Shown here: piece by piece, positions 20,795 through 28,487 of the stretch | Numbering within the stretch: the first letter of the stretch is position 1 | Layout of the letters: every line of letters begins with the position of its first letter | Assembly: GCF_000720635.1 (NCBI RefSeq) | Contig: NZ_JOCF01000084.1 | Coordinates: 1 to 30,215 of the forward strand | Direction of reading: 5' to 3' | DNA length: 30,215 nt | From: Streptomyces sp. NRRL WC-3742 | Lineage (GTDB): Bacteria > Actinomycetota > Actinomycetes > Streptomycetales > Streptomycetaceae | Program-made: the position numbers and the translations under genes | The notes under the pieces: generated by a model | Database searches by the model: none | The model's input: the letters and a program-made list of their open reading frames with translations, nothing else | What the model was told of the DNA's origin: nothing

Positions 20795-22815
20795 ACCAGC
20801 CCGCGCCGCGCCAGCAGCGGCGCGGTGTCCGGCTCCCGGCCGACCACCGCACGGAAGGACTCCAGCGGGTCGCGGCTGAACCCGCGCGCCAGCAGCTCCC
20901 GCCGGAACACCTCACCGCTCTCGCGCACCGACAGCCCGTTGGTCTCGAACCACCGCACGGTGTCGGCGTCCAGCACCTCCGACCAGATGTACGCGTAGTA
21001 CGCCGCGCTGTACCCGCTGGCGAACACGTGCTGGAAGTACGTCGTCCGGTAGCGCGGCGGGATCGCCGCCACCGCAAGCCCCGCCTCGGCCAGCGCCCGG
21101 GCCTCGAACTCCTGGGCGTCGGCGATCTCCTCGCCCTGCGCCACGGTGTGCCAGGCCCAGTCCAGCAGCGTCGCGGCCAGGTACTCCACCGTCCGGAAGC
21201 CCTGCCCGAAGCCCTCGGCCGCCGCCATCCGCTCGACCAGCTCGGCCGGCAGCGGCTCCCCGGTCTCGTGGTGGCGCGCGTAGTTGGCCAGCACCTCGGG
21301 CCGCGTCGCCCACATCTCGTTGACCTGGGAGGGGAACTCGACGAAGTCCCGGGGCACCGAGGTGCCCGCGAACTGCGGGTACCGCACGTCCGCGAACAGC
21401 CCGTGCAGCGCGTGCCCGAACTCGTGGAAGAGCGTGCGCAGTTCGAACCAGGTCAGCAGCGCCGGCTCCCCGGGCGCCGGGCTCGCCACGTTGAGGTTGT
21501 TCAGCACCACGGGCCTGCGCCCGGTCAGCGCCGACTGCGTGACCAGCGAGTCCATCCAGGCCCCGCCGCGCTTGGAGGCGCGCGCGTGGAAGTCGCCGAT
21601 GAACAGGCCCAGCGGCGTGCCGTCCTCCTCGAACACCTCGAAGACCCGGGCCTGCGGGTGGTACGCCGTCAGCTCCGGCCGCTCGGTGAACGTCACCCCG
21701 TAGGCGAGGTTCGCCGCGTAGAACACGCCGTCGTGCAGCACCCGCTCCAGCTCGAAGTACGGGCGCAGCGCCGCCTCGTCCACCTGGTACGAGCTCTGGC
21801 GGACCTTCTCCGAGTAGTACGCCCAGTCGTGCGCGGCCAGCTCGGTGATCCCGTCCGCCGCCGCGGCCTCGGCCAGCTCGGCCGCCTCCCGGCGGGCGTT
21901 GGCCACGGCCGGCTCCACCAGGGATCGCAGCAGCCCGTCCACCGCGCCGACCGTGCCGGCCGTCTCGTCCGCCACCACGTACGCGGCGTGGCTCGTGTGG
22001 CCCAGCAGCGCGGCCCGCTCGGCGCGCAGCCCGGCCATCCGGATCGCCAGCGGGCCGTTGGTGTCGGCGGCCCGGCCCAGCGAGGCGGTCATCAGCCGCT
22101 CGCGCACCGACCGGTCGCTCAGCCGGGCCAGTTCGGGCTGCCCGGAGGTGTTCACCAGGCTCAGCACGTACTTGCCCGGGTGCCCGAGCACCTCGGCGTT
22201 GGCCGCGGCGGCGGCGATCTCGCCCTCGGTCAGGCCCGCCAGTTCCTCGGCGGAGTCCAGCACCAGCGCGGCGGCGCGGCTCGCGGCGTTCACGTTCTGC
22301 TGGAACGTGGTGCCCAGGGCGGCGAGTTCGGCGTTCAGCTCGCGCAGCCGGGCCTGCGCGGCCTCGCCCAGGCGGGCGCCGGAGCGCACGAAGTCGGCGT
22401 GCCGGCGCTCCAGCAGGCGCAGCGACTCCCCGTCCAGGCCGAGTTCGGCGCGGCGCCCGTACAGCTCCTCGACGCGGGCGAACAGCGCCCGGTCCAGGTG
22501 GATCGCGTCGTGGTGGGCGGCCAGCAGCGGGCTGACCTTCGCCTCCACCTCCTCCAGCACCGCGGTGCCGTCCGCGGCCGCCTGGTTGTCGAACACCGCG
22601 CGGACCCGGCCCAGCAGCTCGCCGGAACGCTCCAGCGCCACCAGGGTGTTGTCGAAGCTCGGAGCATCCGGGGACTCGGTGATCGCCGCGATCTCGGCCA
22701 GCTGCTCGGCCATCCCCCGCTCGTAGGCGGGAAGGTAGTGCTCCTCACGGATCTCGGCGAAGGGCGGCAGTTCGTAGACCAGGGTGCTGGCCTCGAAGAA
22801 CGGGTTCTCGGTCAT
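20791..22815 (-). CDS. M3-family zinc oligopeptidase (peptidyl-dipeptidase Dcp / oligopeptidase A type)
   Basis: The 674-residue cytoplasmic metallopeptidase degrades short peptides. The HEFGH motif at 464-468 gives zinc ligands H464 and H468 and catalytic E465. The third ligand E493, in FVEFPSQ, lies 29 residues after H464, exactly as in thimet oligopeptidase. Other M3 landmarks are GLFIGDFHARASKRGGAW, FASGYSAAYYAYIWSEVL (substrate-binding tyrosines) and a helical N-terminal half that narrows the channel. Length matches Dcp and OpdA (about 680), and I cannot choose between them. The ATG at 22815 has no ribosome site. A minus-strand TAGGTT at 22822-22827 lies 6 nt upstream, suggesting a leaderless mRNA. 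The gene is divergent from the DNA polymerase gene. Confidence 0.95.
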   Translation of the reverse strand: MTENPFFEASTLVYELPPFAEIREEHYLPAYERGMAEQLAEIAAITESPDAPSFDNTLVALERSGELLGRVRAVFDNQAAADGTAVLEEVEAKVSPLLAAHHDAIHLDRALFARVEELYGRRAELGLDGESLRLLERRHADFVRSGARLGEAAQARLRELNAELAALGTTFQQNVNAASRAAALVLDSAEELAGLTEGEIAAAAANAEVLGHPGKYVLSLVNTSGQPELARLSDRSVRERLMTASLGRAADTNGPLAIRMAGLRAERAALLGHTSHAAYVVADETAGTVGAVDGLLRSLVEPAVANARREAAELAEAAAADGITELAAHDWAYYSEKVRQSSYQVDEAALRPYFELERVLHDGVFYAANLAYGVTFTERPELTAYHPQARVFEVFEEDGTPLGLFIGDFHARASKRGGAWMDSLVTQSALTGRRPVVLNNLNVASPAPGEPALLTWFELRTLFHEFGHALHGLFADVRYPQFAGTSVPRDFVEFPSQVNEMWATRPEVLANYARHHETGEPLPAELVERMAAAEGFGQGFRTVEYLAATLLDWAWHTVAQGEEIADAQEFEARALAEAGLAVAAIPPRYRTTYFQHVFASGYSAAYYAYIWSEVLDADTVRWFETNGLSVRESGEVFRRELLARGFSRDPLESFRAVVGREPDTAPLLARRGLV

Positions 22816-22821
22816 TGCGCC

Positions 22822-22827
22822 AACCTA
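22822..22827 (-). promoter_or_regulatory. Leaderless -10 of the M3 peptidase gene
   Basis: TAGGTT on the minus strand fits TANNNT and ends 6 nt before the ATG at 22815. No Shine-Dalgarno is present and no good -35 is seen 17-18 bp upstream. Confidence 0.45.
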
Positions 22828-22954
22828 CGCCGTGTGCCGCACGCTGCCATCCACTTTTGAGGGGATTGTCGGACCCACCCGCTACGGTCGACACCGGCAC
22901 CCGCCGACCACCAGGAAGTCCGCCGACAAGTCCCCCGGGAAGGAGACCACCGCC

Positions 22955-24682
22955 ATGGCCCCCAGATGCGCCCTCGTGCCCGACCCGCACGGCCCCGGCG
23001 GCCGCCTCCAGCCGCTGGACGACACCGGCGCGCCGCTCGGCCCGCCCGAGCAGGCGCGCGACCTCGCCGCCGCCGTCGCCGCCCGGGAGGCGTCCGACCA
23101 CCCCCGCTGGGTCTGGGCCGCCACCGACTCCGCGTACGCCCCGCTGCTGCCCCTCCTGCCGGGCCGGCTCGCCCGCTGCCACGACCTGCGGCTGGTCGAA
23201 GCGCTGCTGCTCGCGCACGAGGGCCGCTTCGGCGCGCCCCGCTCGCTGGGCGCCGCCTGGGCCCGGCTGCGCGCCCTGCCCGTCCCGCCAGACCTGCCCG
23301 AGCCCGGTCTCGCCGAGGCGGACGGCGGGCAGGACACCCTCTTCGCCCCCGACCGGCTCCAACTGCCGCCCGGAGCCGACCCGTTGACGGCCGTGGTGGC
23401 CGTCCACGCCGAACAGCAGCGCCGCCTCGGCGCGATCACCGACCCGGGCGCCCGGCACCGCCTCCGGCTGCTGGTCGCCGCCGAATCGGCCGGCGCCCTG
23501 GCCGCCGCCGAGATGGCCCACGACGGCCTGCCCTGGCGCACCGACGTCCACGACGCCCTGCTCACCGACCTGCTCGGCCCCCGGCCCACCGTCCCCGGCG
23601 CCCAGCCCAAGCTGCTCGCCGACCTCGCCGTCGAGCTCCAACTCGCCCTCGGCGTCAAGCCGTTCAACCCCGACTCGCACACCCAGGTACTGCGCGCCTT
23701 CGGCGAGGCGGGCCTGCAGCTCGGCTCCACCCGCGCCTGGGAGCTCAAGGAGATCGACCACCCGGCCGCCAAGCTCCTGATCCGCTACAAGGAGCTCTCC
23801 CGCATCCACGTCGCCCACGGCTGGGCCTGGCAGGACGCCTGGGCCCGTGGCGGCCGCTTCCGACCGGAGTACGTGGTCGGCGGCGTGGTCTCCGGCCGCT
23901 GGGCCACCCGCGGCGGCGGCGCCCTGCAGATCCCCCGCGTCCTGCGCCGCGCCGTCGTCGCCGACCCCGGCTGGCTGCTGGTCGTCGCCGACGCCGCCCA
24001 GCTGGAGCCGCGCGTCCTCGCCGCGCTCTCCCAGGACGCCGGGCTCGCCCGCACCGCCGCCGGCGGGGACCTGTACGAGGCCCTGGCCGCCAGCGCCTTC
24101 CAGGGGGACCGCGAGAAGGCCAAGCTCGGCCTGCTCGGCGCCATGTACGGCCAGACCAGCGGCGACATCGGCCCGCTGCTGAACACCCTGCACCGCCGCT
24201 ACCCGGCCGCCATGGGCTACGTCGAGGCCGCCGCCCGCACCGGCGAGGACGGCGGGGTCGTCACCTCCCGCCTCGGCCGGGTCTGCCCGCCCGCCACCTC
24301 GGACTTCCTCGACCTCACCGAGGCCGAGACCGCCGGCGAGTCGGGCGGCGCGGGCGGGGCGGGCGGCCGGACCGCCCGCGCCCGGGGCCGCTTCACCCGC
24401 AACTTCGTCATCCAGGCCAGCGCCGCCGACTGGGCCCTCGCCCTGCTCGCCGCCCTGCGCCGCCGCCTCGAGGAACTGCCCGTCCAGCCCGCCGACCGTC
24501 CGCACCTGGTGTTCTTCCAGCACGACGAGGTGGTGGTCCACACCCCGGCCAACCTCGCCGACGAGGTGGTCGCCGCCGTCACCGAGGCCGCCGACGAGGC
24601 CCGCCGCCTGGTCTTCGGCGACACCCCGGTCCGCTTCCCGCTCACCACCGCCGTGGTGGAGAGCTACGCCGACGCGAAGTAA
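22955..24682 (+). CDS. Stand-alone family-A DNA polymerase with degenerate exonuclease domain
   Basis: These 575 residues form a PolA-like polymerase without a 5'-nuclease domain. The C-terminal half carries the three palm/finger motifs: motif A DAAQLEPR (D346, replacing the usual DYSQIELR), motif B R386...K390...Y398-G399 (REKAKLGLLGAMYG, with Leu where E. coli Pol I has F762), and motif C QHDE (522-525). The first 200 residues sit where the 3'-5' exonuclease fold would be, but I see no DxE or other proofreading aspartate set. A Gly-rich insertion (about 458-476) lies before the last polymerase segment. The ATG at 22955 has GGAAGGAG 9 nt upstream. Actinomycetes carry this as a second polymerase beside full PolA; a repair role is inferred. 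Its TAA directly abuts the dhaM stop codon. Confidence 0.9.
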   Translation: MAPRCALVPDPHGPGGRLQPLDDTGAPLGPPEQARDLAAAVAAREASDHPRWVWAATDSAYAPLLPLLPGRLARCHDLRLVEALLLAHEGRFGAPRSLGAAWARLRALPVPPDLPEPGLAEADGGQDTLFAPDRLQLPPGADPLTAVVAVHAEQQRRLGAITDPGARHRLRLLVAAESAGALAAAEMAHDGLPWRTDVHDALLTDLLGPRPTVPGAQPKLLADLAVELQLALGVKPFNPDSHTQVLRAFGEAGLQLGSTRAWELKEIDHPAAKLLIRYKELSRIHVAHGWAWQDAWARGGRFRPEYVVGGVVSGRWATRGGGALQIPRVLRRAVVADPGWLLVVADAAQLEPRVLAALSQDAGLARTAAGGDLYEALAASAFQGDREKAKLGLLGAMYGQTSGDIGPLLNTLHRRYPAAMGYVEAAARTGEDGGVVTSRLGRVCPPATSDFLDLTEAETAGESGGAGGAGGRTARARGRFTRNFVIQASAADWALALLAALRRRLEELPVQPADRPHLVFFQHDEVVVHTPANLADEVVAAVTEAADEARRLVFGDTPVRFPLTTAVVESYADAK

Positions 24683-25075
24683 CTAGAGCTTTCGGAAGGA
24701 CCGCGCGTCCTCGGCGGCCGCCACGACCTCCGCCAGCCCGGCCCCGGTCGAGGCGGTGACGGCCGCCGCCACCGCGCCCTCCACGAACGGCGCGTCCACC
24801 AGCCGTACGTCCGGGCGCGGTTCGTCCTCCAGCACCGTCACGGCGGTGAGCACCGAGCTGCCCAGGTCCGGCAGCACCACCACCCCCGCCCCCGCGTCCG
24901 CCTCGGCGATCGCCCCCGCGATCAGCTCGTAGCTGGTGCCGAGCCCGCCGTCCTCCGTCCCGGCCGCCACCACCACCCGCACCCCGCCCGAAGCGAGTTC
25001 ACCGAGCAGCTCGCGCAGCCCGGCGGCCAGGGTGGCACTGTGCGAGACCAGGACGATGCCCACGTGTTCGCTCAT
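24683..25075 (-). CDS. dhaM: Dihydroxyacetone kinase phosphotransfer subunit DhaM
   Basis: This 130-residue single-domain EIIA-Man-type protein carries phosphate from PTS HPr to the DhaL-bound ADP in PTS-dependent dihydroxyacetone kinase. GIVLVSHS (6-13) places the phosphorylated H12 at the end of the first strand. VAAGTEDGGLGTSYELI and VVVLPDLGSSVLT (loop with the conserved DLGS) complete the fold. It has only the EIIA domain, unlike E. coli DhaM, which adds HPr- and EI-like domains. The ATG at 25075 lacks a ribosome site; TAGGGT (25083-25088, minus strand) ends 7 nt upstream, so a leaderless transcript is likely. It is divergent from dhaKL. Confidence 0.93.
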   Translation of the reverse strand: MSEHVGIVLVSHSATLAAGLRELLGELASGGVRVVVAAGTEDGGLGTSYELIAGAIAEADAGAGVVVLPDLGSSVLTAVTVLEDEPRPDVRLVDAPFVEGAVAAAVTASTGAGLAEVVAAAEDARSFRKL

Positions 25076-25082
25076 GCGACCG

Positions 25083-25088
25083 ACCCTA
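25083..25088 (-). promoter_or_regulatory. Leaderless -10 of dhaM
   Basis: Minus-strand TAGGGT fits TANNNT and lies 7 nt before the dhaM ATG. The 132-bp space to dhaK also holds TAGCGT at 25165-25170, a possible -10 for dhaKL about 37 bp before its GTG. Confidence 0.45.
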
Positions 25089-25207
25089 CGACCGATCCCG
25101 TTGCTCCGGCAGAGTGACGACGATCCCGCGTGTCGTACCCGGTGCCCGCCACCCCCGTCTGGCGTAGCGTCGGGTCAGCAGCCGTCTGCCCGAGGGAGCG
25201 AAGCGTC

Positions 25208-26203
25208 GTGAAGAAGCTGATCAACACCCCGGAGAGCGTCCTGGAGGACGCCCTGGCCGGAGTCGCCGCCGCCCACCCCGAGCTGACGGTGGACATCCCC
25301 AACCGGGTGATCAGCCGCGCCACGCGCCCGGCCGCCCCCAAGGTCGCGCTGGTCTCCGGCGGCGGCTCCGGCCACGAGCCGCTGCACGGCGGCTTCGTCG
25401 GCCCCGGCATGCTCGACGCCGCCTGCCCCGGCGAGGTGTTCACCTCGCCCGTCCCCGACCAGATGCTCGCCGCCGCCAAGGCCGTGGAGAGCGGCGCCGG
25501 CGTCGTCTTCATCGTGAAGAACTACACCGGCGACGTGATGAACTTCGAGCTCGCCGCCGAACTCGCCGCCGAGGAGGGTCTGGAGGTCCGCACCGTCCTG
25601 GTCAACGACGACGTCGCGGTGGAGGACTCCACCTGGACGGCCGGCCGGCGCGGCACCGGGGCGACCGTCCTGGTCGAGAAGACGGCCGGTGCGCTCGCCG
25701 AACGCGGCGCCCCGCTGGACGAGGTCGCCGCCCTCGGCGAGCGGGTCAACGCCGCCTCCCGCTCCTTCGCGATCGCCCTCACCGCGGCCACCGTCCCGGC
25801 CGCCGGCAAGCCCGGCTTCGACCTGCCCGAGGACGAGATCGAGGTCGGCGTCGGCATCCACGGCGAGCCCGGCCGCCGCCGCGAGAAGCTCCGCCCGGCC
25901 CGCGACCTGGCCGCCGAGGTGGTCGACACCATCCTCACCGACCACCACCTCACCCCCGGCGACGAGGTGATCGCCCTGCTCAACGGCCTGGGCGCCACCC
26001 CGCTGCTGGAGCTGTACGTGGTCTACGGCGAGGTCGCCGCCCGCCTCGCCGAGCGCGGCATCACCGTGGCCCGCAGCCTGGTCGGCAACTACGTCACCAG
26101 CCTGGACATGGCGGGCTTCTCCCTGACCCTCACCAAGGCCGACGCCCAGTTGCTGGAACTCTGGGACGCCCCGGTCGACACCCCCGCCCTCAAGCGCGCC
26201 TGA
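25208..26203 (+). CDS. dhaK: Dihydroxyacetone kinase substrate-binding subunit DhaK
   Basis: The 331-residue subunit binds dihydroxyacetone covalently. H218 in GVGIHGEPGRRR is the histidine that forms a hemiaminal with the substrate, and GGGSGHEPLHGGFVG (51-65), with H56, is the substrate-pocket loop. IVKNYTGDVMNFE (102-114) is another family signature, and ALLNGLGATPLLELY closes the second domain. A GTG at 25208 is chosen because GAGGGAG (25192-25198) lies 9 nt upstream and homologues start (M)KKLIN. dhaL follows 12 bp later, so the two are co-transcribed. The DhaK-DhaL pair phosphorylates dihydroxyacetone to DHAP, linking glycerol or DHA catabolism to glycolysis. Confidence 0.96.
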   Translation: MKKLINTPESVLEDALAGVAAAHPELTVDIPNRVISRATRPAAPKVALVSGGGSGHEPLHGGFVGPGMLDAACPGEVFTSPVPDQMLAAAKAVESGAGVVFIVKNYTGDVMNFELAAELAAEEGLEVRTVLVNDDVAVEDSTWTAGRRGTGATVLVEKTAGALAERGAPLDEVAALGERVNAASRSFAIALTAATVPAAGKPGFDLPEDEIEVGVGIHGEPGRRREKLRPARDLAAEVVDTILTDHHLTPGDEVIALLNGLGATPLLELYVVYGEVAARLAERGITVARSLVGNYVTSLDMAGFSLTLTKADAQLLELWDAPVDTPALKRA

Positions 26204-26215
26204 GGAGGCCCCGCG

Positions 26216-26842
26216 ATGGACTTCGACACCCGCCTCGCCGACGCCTGGGTCCGCGCGATCGCCGCGGCCGTCGAGAAGGAGGAGGCCCGGCTCACCGAGC
26301 TGGACTCCGCGATCGGCGACGGCGACCACGGCAGCAACCTCCGACGCGGCTTCTCCGCCGCCGTCACCGCCCTCGAGGGCCTGCGGCCGGACGGCCCCGG
26401 CGCCGTCCTCACCAGGACCGGCACCACCCTGATCTCCAAGGTCGGCGGCGCCTCCGGCCCCCTCTACGGCAAGGCGTTCCGCGCCATCGGCGCCGCCCTG
26501 CCCGGCCCGGCCGACCCGGCCGCCCTCGCCGAAGCCCTGGCCGCCGGCCTGGACGCCGTCCGGGCCCTCGGCAAGGCCGAACCCGGGGACAAGACCATCG
26601 TCGACGCCTGGACCCCCGCCGTCTCCGCCTTCCGCACCGCGGCCGCCTCCGGCGCCTCCCTCCCCCAGGCCGCCACCGCCGCCGCCGAGGCCGCCGAACT
26701 GGGCGCCCACGACACCATCCCCCTGCGGGCCCGCAAGGGCCGCGCCTCCTACCTCGGGGAACGCAGCACCGGCCACCAGGACCCGGGCGCCACCTCCACC
26801 GCCCTCCTCTTCCGCACCCTCGCGGCCGTCACCACCGCCTGA
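26216..26842 (+). CDS. dhaL: Dihydroxyacetone kinase ADP-binding subunit DhaL
   Basis: This 208-residue helical-barrel subunit holds a permanently bound Mg-ADP that is rephosphorylated by DhaM. LDSAIGDGDHGSN (29-41) supplies the Mg-binding aspartates D30, D35 and D37, at the same positions as in E. coli DhaL. GGASGPLYG is the nucleotide loop, and GDKTIVD and the C-terminal GHQDPGATS complete the signature. The ATG at 26216 follows GAGG by 8 nt. It is the second gene of the dhaKL operon and ends 54 bp before a convergent phosphatase gene. Confidence 0.96.
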   Translation: MDFDTRLADAWVRAIAAAVEKEEARLTELDSAIGDGDHGSNLRRGFSAAVTALEGLRPDGPGAVLTRTGTTLISKVGGASGPLYGKAFRAIGAALPGPADPAALAEALAAGLDAVRALGKAEPGDKTIVDAWTPAVSAFRTAAASGASLPQAATAAAEAAELGAHDTIPLRARKGRASYLGERSTGHQDPGATSTALLFRTLAAVTTA

Positions 26843-26896
26843 CCCGCTCCCCCCTCAGCCCTGCCCCCTCACCTCTGCCCGCTCAGTCCCGCCCGC

Positions 26897-28066
26897 TCAG
26901 TCCGTCCGCGTGATCAGCAGCAACAGCGCGTCGTCCCGCAGCTCCCCACCCGTGTGCGCCAGCAGGTCCGCGTACACCCGCCCCACCGCCGCCTCCAGCT
27001 CCCCCGCCGAGCGCGCGGCTCCCCGCACCAGCGGCCCCACCCGCTCCGCCAGCGGGTAGAACTCCCCGCTCCTGCGGTGCCGCGCCTCGATCACCCCGTC
27101 CGTGCAGAGCACCAGCACGTCCTCCGCCCCGAACTCCTGCCCCCAGCTGCTCGGCTCCCCCGTCGCCAGCCGCCCGAGGCCCAGCGGCACCCACGGCTCC
27201 GGCGCGTCCAGCACGTGCGCCCGCCCCTCCCCGTCGACGCGGATCGGCGGCACGTGCCCGTACTGCAGCAGCTCCATCTCCCCCGGCGCCCGGAACTCCG
27301 CGAACAGCGCCGTCGTGAACTCCCCGTCCGGCACGTGGCGTTCGACGCTCGCCTCGATCCGCGCCGCGACCCCCCGCAGCCCGGGTTCGTCGTACGCGGC
27401 CTCGCGGAACGCGCCGAGCACGATCGCCGCCGTCTGCACGGCCCCCAGCCCCTTGCCCCGGACGTCCCCGACCGCGACCCGGGTGCCGTGCGGTGTCTCC
27501 AGCACGGAGTACAGGTCCCCGCCGATCTTCGAGGCGTCCGCCGCCGACACGTACCGCACGGCCAGCCGCAACGGCCCGACCACCGGCCCCGGCAGCCGCA
27601 GCAGCGCCCTCTGCGCGGCCTCGGCGACGGAGCTGACGGCCGCGAACGCCGCCGCCCGCCGCATGCGGATCTTGGCGACCCACGCCGAGAACAGGGAGAG
27701 CACCACGTAGCTGACCATCGCACCGTAGACGAAGCGCGCATCGTTGATGTTGTCGACCTCGTCGTAGTGGCTCAGCCCGAACACCGCCGCCAGCCCCAGC
27801 ACGCACACCGCGAGCAGCTCGCCCGGCCTGAGGGTGAGCGCCGCGATGACGGGGACGACGGTCATCAGTGGAGCGAGGTAGCGGTCCTTTCCGGTGAGGA
27901 GGTCGGCCAGTGAGACCACCAGGACGGCCAGCAGGGCCGGCGAGGCCCGCCGCCGGAACGGGATGTCCTGCAGGTCGGCGACCAGCAGCGCGTCGCGTCG
28001 CCGGACCGGCGGTAGTCCCGAGTCGGTGGGGACGGAGGGGGACTGGGCGCGGCGGATCAGGAACAC
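26897..28066 (-). CDS. Membrane-anchored SpoIIE/PP2C-type serine/threonine phosphatase
   Basis: This 389-residue protein has three or four N-terminal membrane helices (about 42-58, 64-79, 83-98 and 112-130), a short helical linker (135-158) and a cytoplasmic PPM phosphatase domain. Metal-binding aspartates are visible: IGGDLY (D184), GDVRGKG (D201), CTDGVIEAR (D323) and RDDALLLL (D378/D379). There is no PAS, GAF or HATPase domain. This type is common in Streptomyces and usually acts on anti-sigma-factor antagonists, but no partner gene is nearby, so the target is unknown. A GTG at 28066 is chosen because TATGTT (28073-28078, minus strand) lies 6 nt before it, as in leaderless genes; a GTG nine codons further upstream is possible. 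Confidence 0.9.
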   Translation of the reverse strand: MFLIRRAQSPSVPTDSGLPPVRRRDALLVADLQDIPFRRRASPALLAVLVVSLADLLTGKDRYLAPLMTVVPVIAALTLRPGELLAVCVLGLAAVFGLSHYDEVDNINDARFVYGAMVSYVVLSLFSAWVAKIRMRRAAAFAAVSSVAEAAQRALLRLPGPVVGPLRLAVRYVSAADASKIGGDLYSVLETPHGTRVAVGDVRGKGLGAVQTAAIVLGAFREAAYDEPGLRGVAARIEASVERHVPDGEFTTALFAEFRAPGEMELLQYGHVPPIRVDGEGRAHVLDAPEPWVPLGLGRLATGEPSSWGQEFGAEDVLVLCTDGVIEARHRRSGEFYPLAERVGPLVRGAARSAGELEAAVGRVYADLLAHTGGELRDDALLLLITRTD

Positions 28067-28072
28067 ATATCG

Positions 28073-28078
28073 AACATA
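28073..28078 (-). promoter_or_regulatory. Leaderless -10 of the phosphatase gene
   Basis: TATGTT on the minus strand is a good TANNNT box 6 nt from the GTG start. No ribosome site is present and no clear -35 was found. Confidence 0.5.
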
Positions 28079-28127
28079 CGGGACGATCACGACACCCACC
28101 CATCCGGGCACCCCACCCCCGCCCGAA

Positions 28128-28144
28128 ATACCGGGGAGGGGTAT
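28128..28144 (+). promoter_or_regulatory. CsoR-like copper operator in front of copZ
   Basis: ATACC (28128-28132) and GGTAT (28140-28144) flank a G-rich centre, the ATACC-G tract-GGTAT architecture of copper-sensing CsoR sites in Streptomyces. TATGCT (28142-28147) overlaps the right arm and fits a -10, so bound repressor would block RNA polymerase until Cu(I) releases it. Confidence 0.65.
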
Positions 28145-28204
28145 GCTTTCCTCAGAAGCGAGAGTCGGAAGCGAGCGTCCGAGCGCCAACCCCGGGAGGC
28201 CCCG

Positions 28205-28423
28205 ATGTCCAGCACCATCACCTACACCGTGTCCGGCATGAGCTGCGGCCACTGTGAGAAGGCCATCAACTCCGAGGTCTCCGCCCTGGACGGCGTCACC
28301 GCCGTGTCCTCCGACGCCGCCGCCGGTACCGTGACGGTCTCCTCCCTCGCCCCGATCGAGGACGAGCGTCTCGCCGCCGCCATCGACGAGGCCGGCTACG
28401 AGCTGGTCGGCCGCAGCGCCTGA
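28205..28423 (+). CDS. copZ: Copper chaperone CopZ (HMA domain)
   Basis: This 72-residue ferredoxin-like heavy-metal-associated domain carries cytoplasmic Cu(I) to the exporter. GMSCGHC (11-17) gives the metal-binding C14 and C17. The loop has histidine in the CxxC (C-G-H-C), a feature common in actinobacterial CopZ. VSALDGV and the final EAGYELV complete the HMA fold. The ATG at 28205 follows GGGAGG by about 7 nt. copA starts 64 bp downstream on the same strand, with a strong hairpin between. A CsoR-like operator lies 60 bp upstream. Confidence 0.95.
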   Translation: MSSTITYTVSGMSCGHCEKAINSEVSALDGVTAVSSDAAAGTVTVSSLAPIEDERLAAAIDEAGYELVGRSA

Positions 28424-28432
28424 GCCCCGGGC

Positions 28433-28461
28433 ACGGTGGGCCCGGCCGACGGGCCCACCGT
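28433..28461 (+). terminator. Intercistronic hairpin between copZ and copA
   Basis: ACGGTGGGCCC (28433-28443) and GGGCCCACCGT (28451-28461) form a perfect 11-bp stem with a 7-nt loop. There is no T tract. Because copA has its own ribosome site but no visible promoter, this may be a partial terminator or a 3'-end stabiliser that favours copZ over copA. Confidence 0.6.
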
Positions 28462-28487
28462 ACTCCTCCCCCAAGGAGCACCACCCC

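Noticed and set aside
22955..24682. Full-length DNA polymerase I
   Set aside because: At 575 residues it lacks the N-terminal 5'-nuclease domain and clear proofreading residues, so it is the separate stand-alone type.
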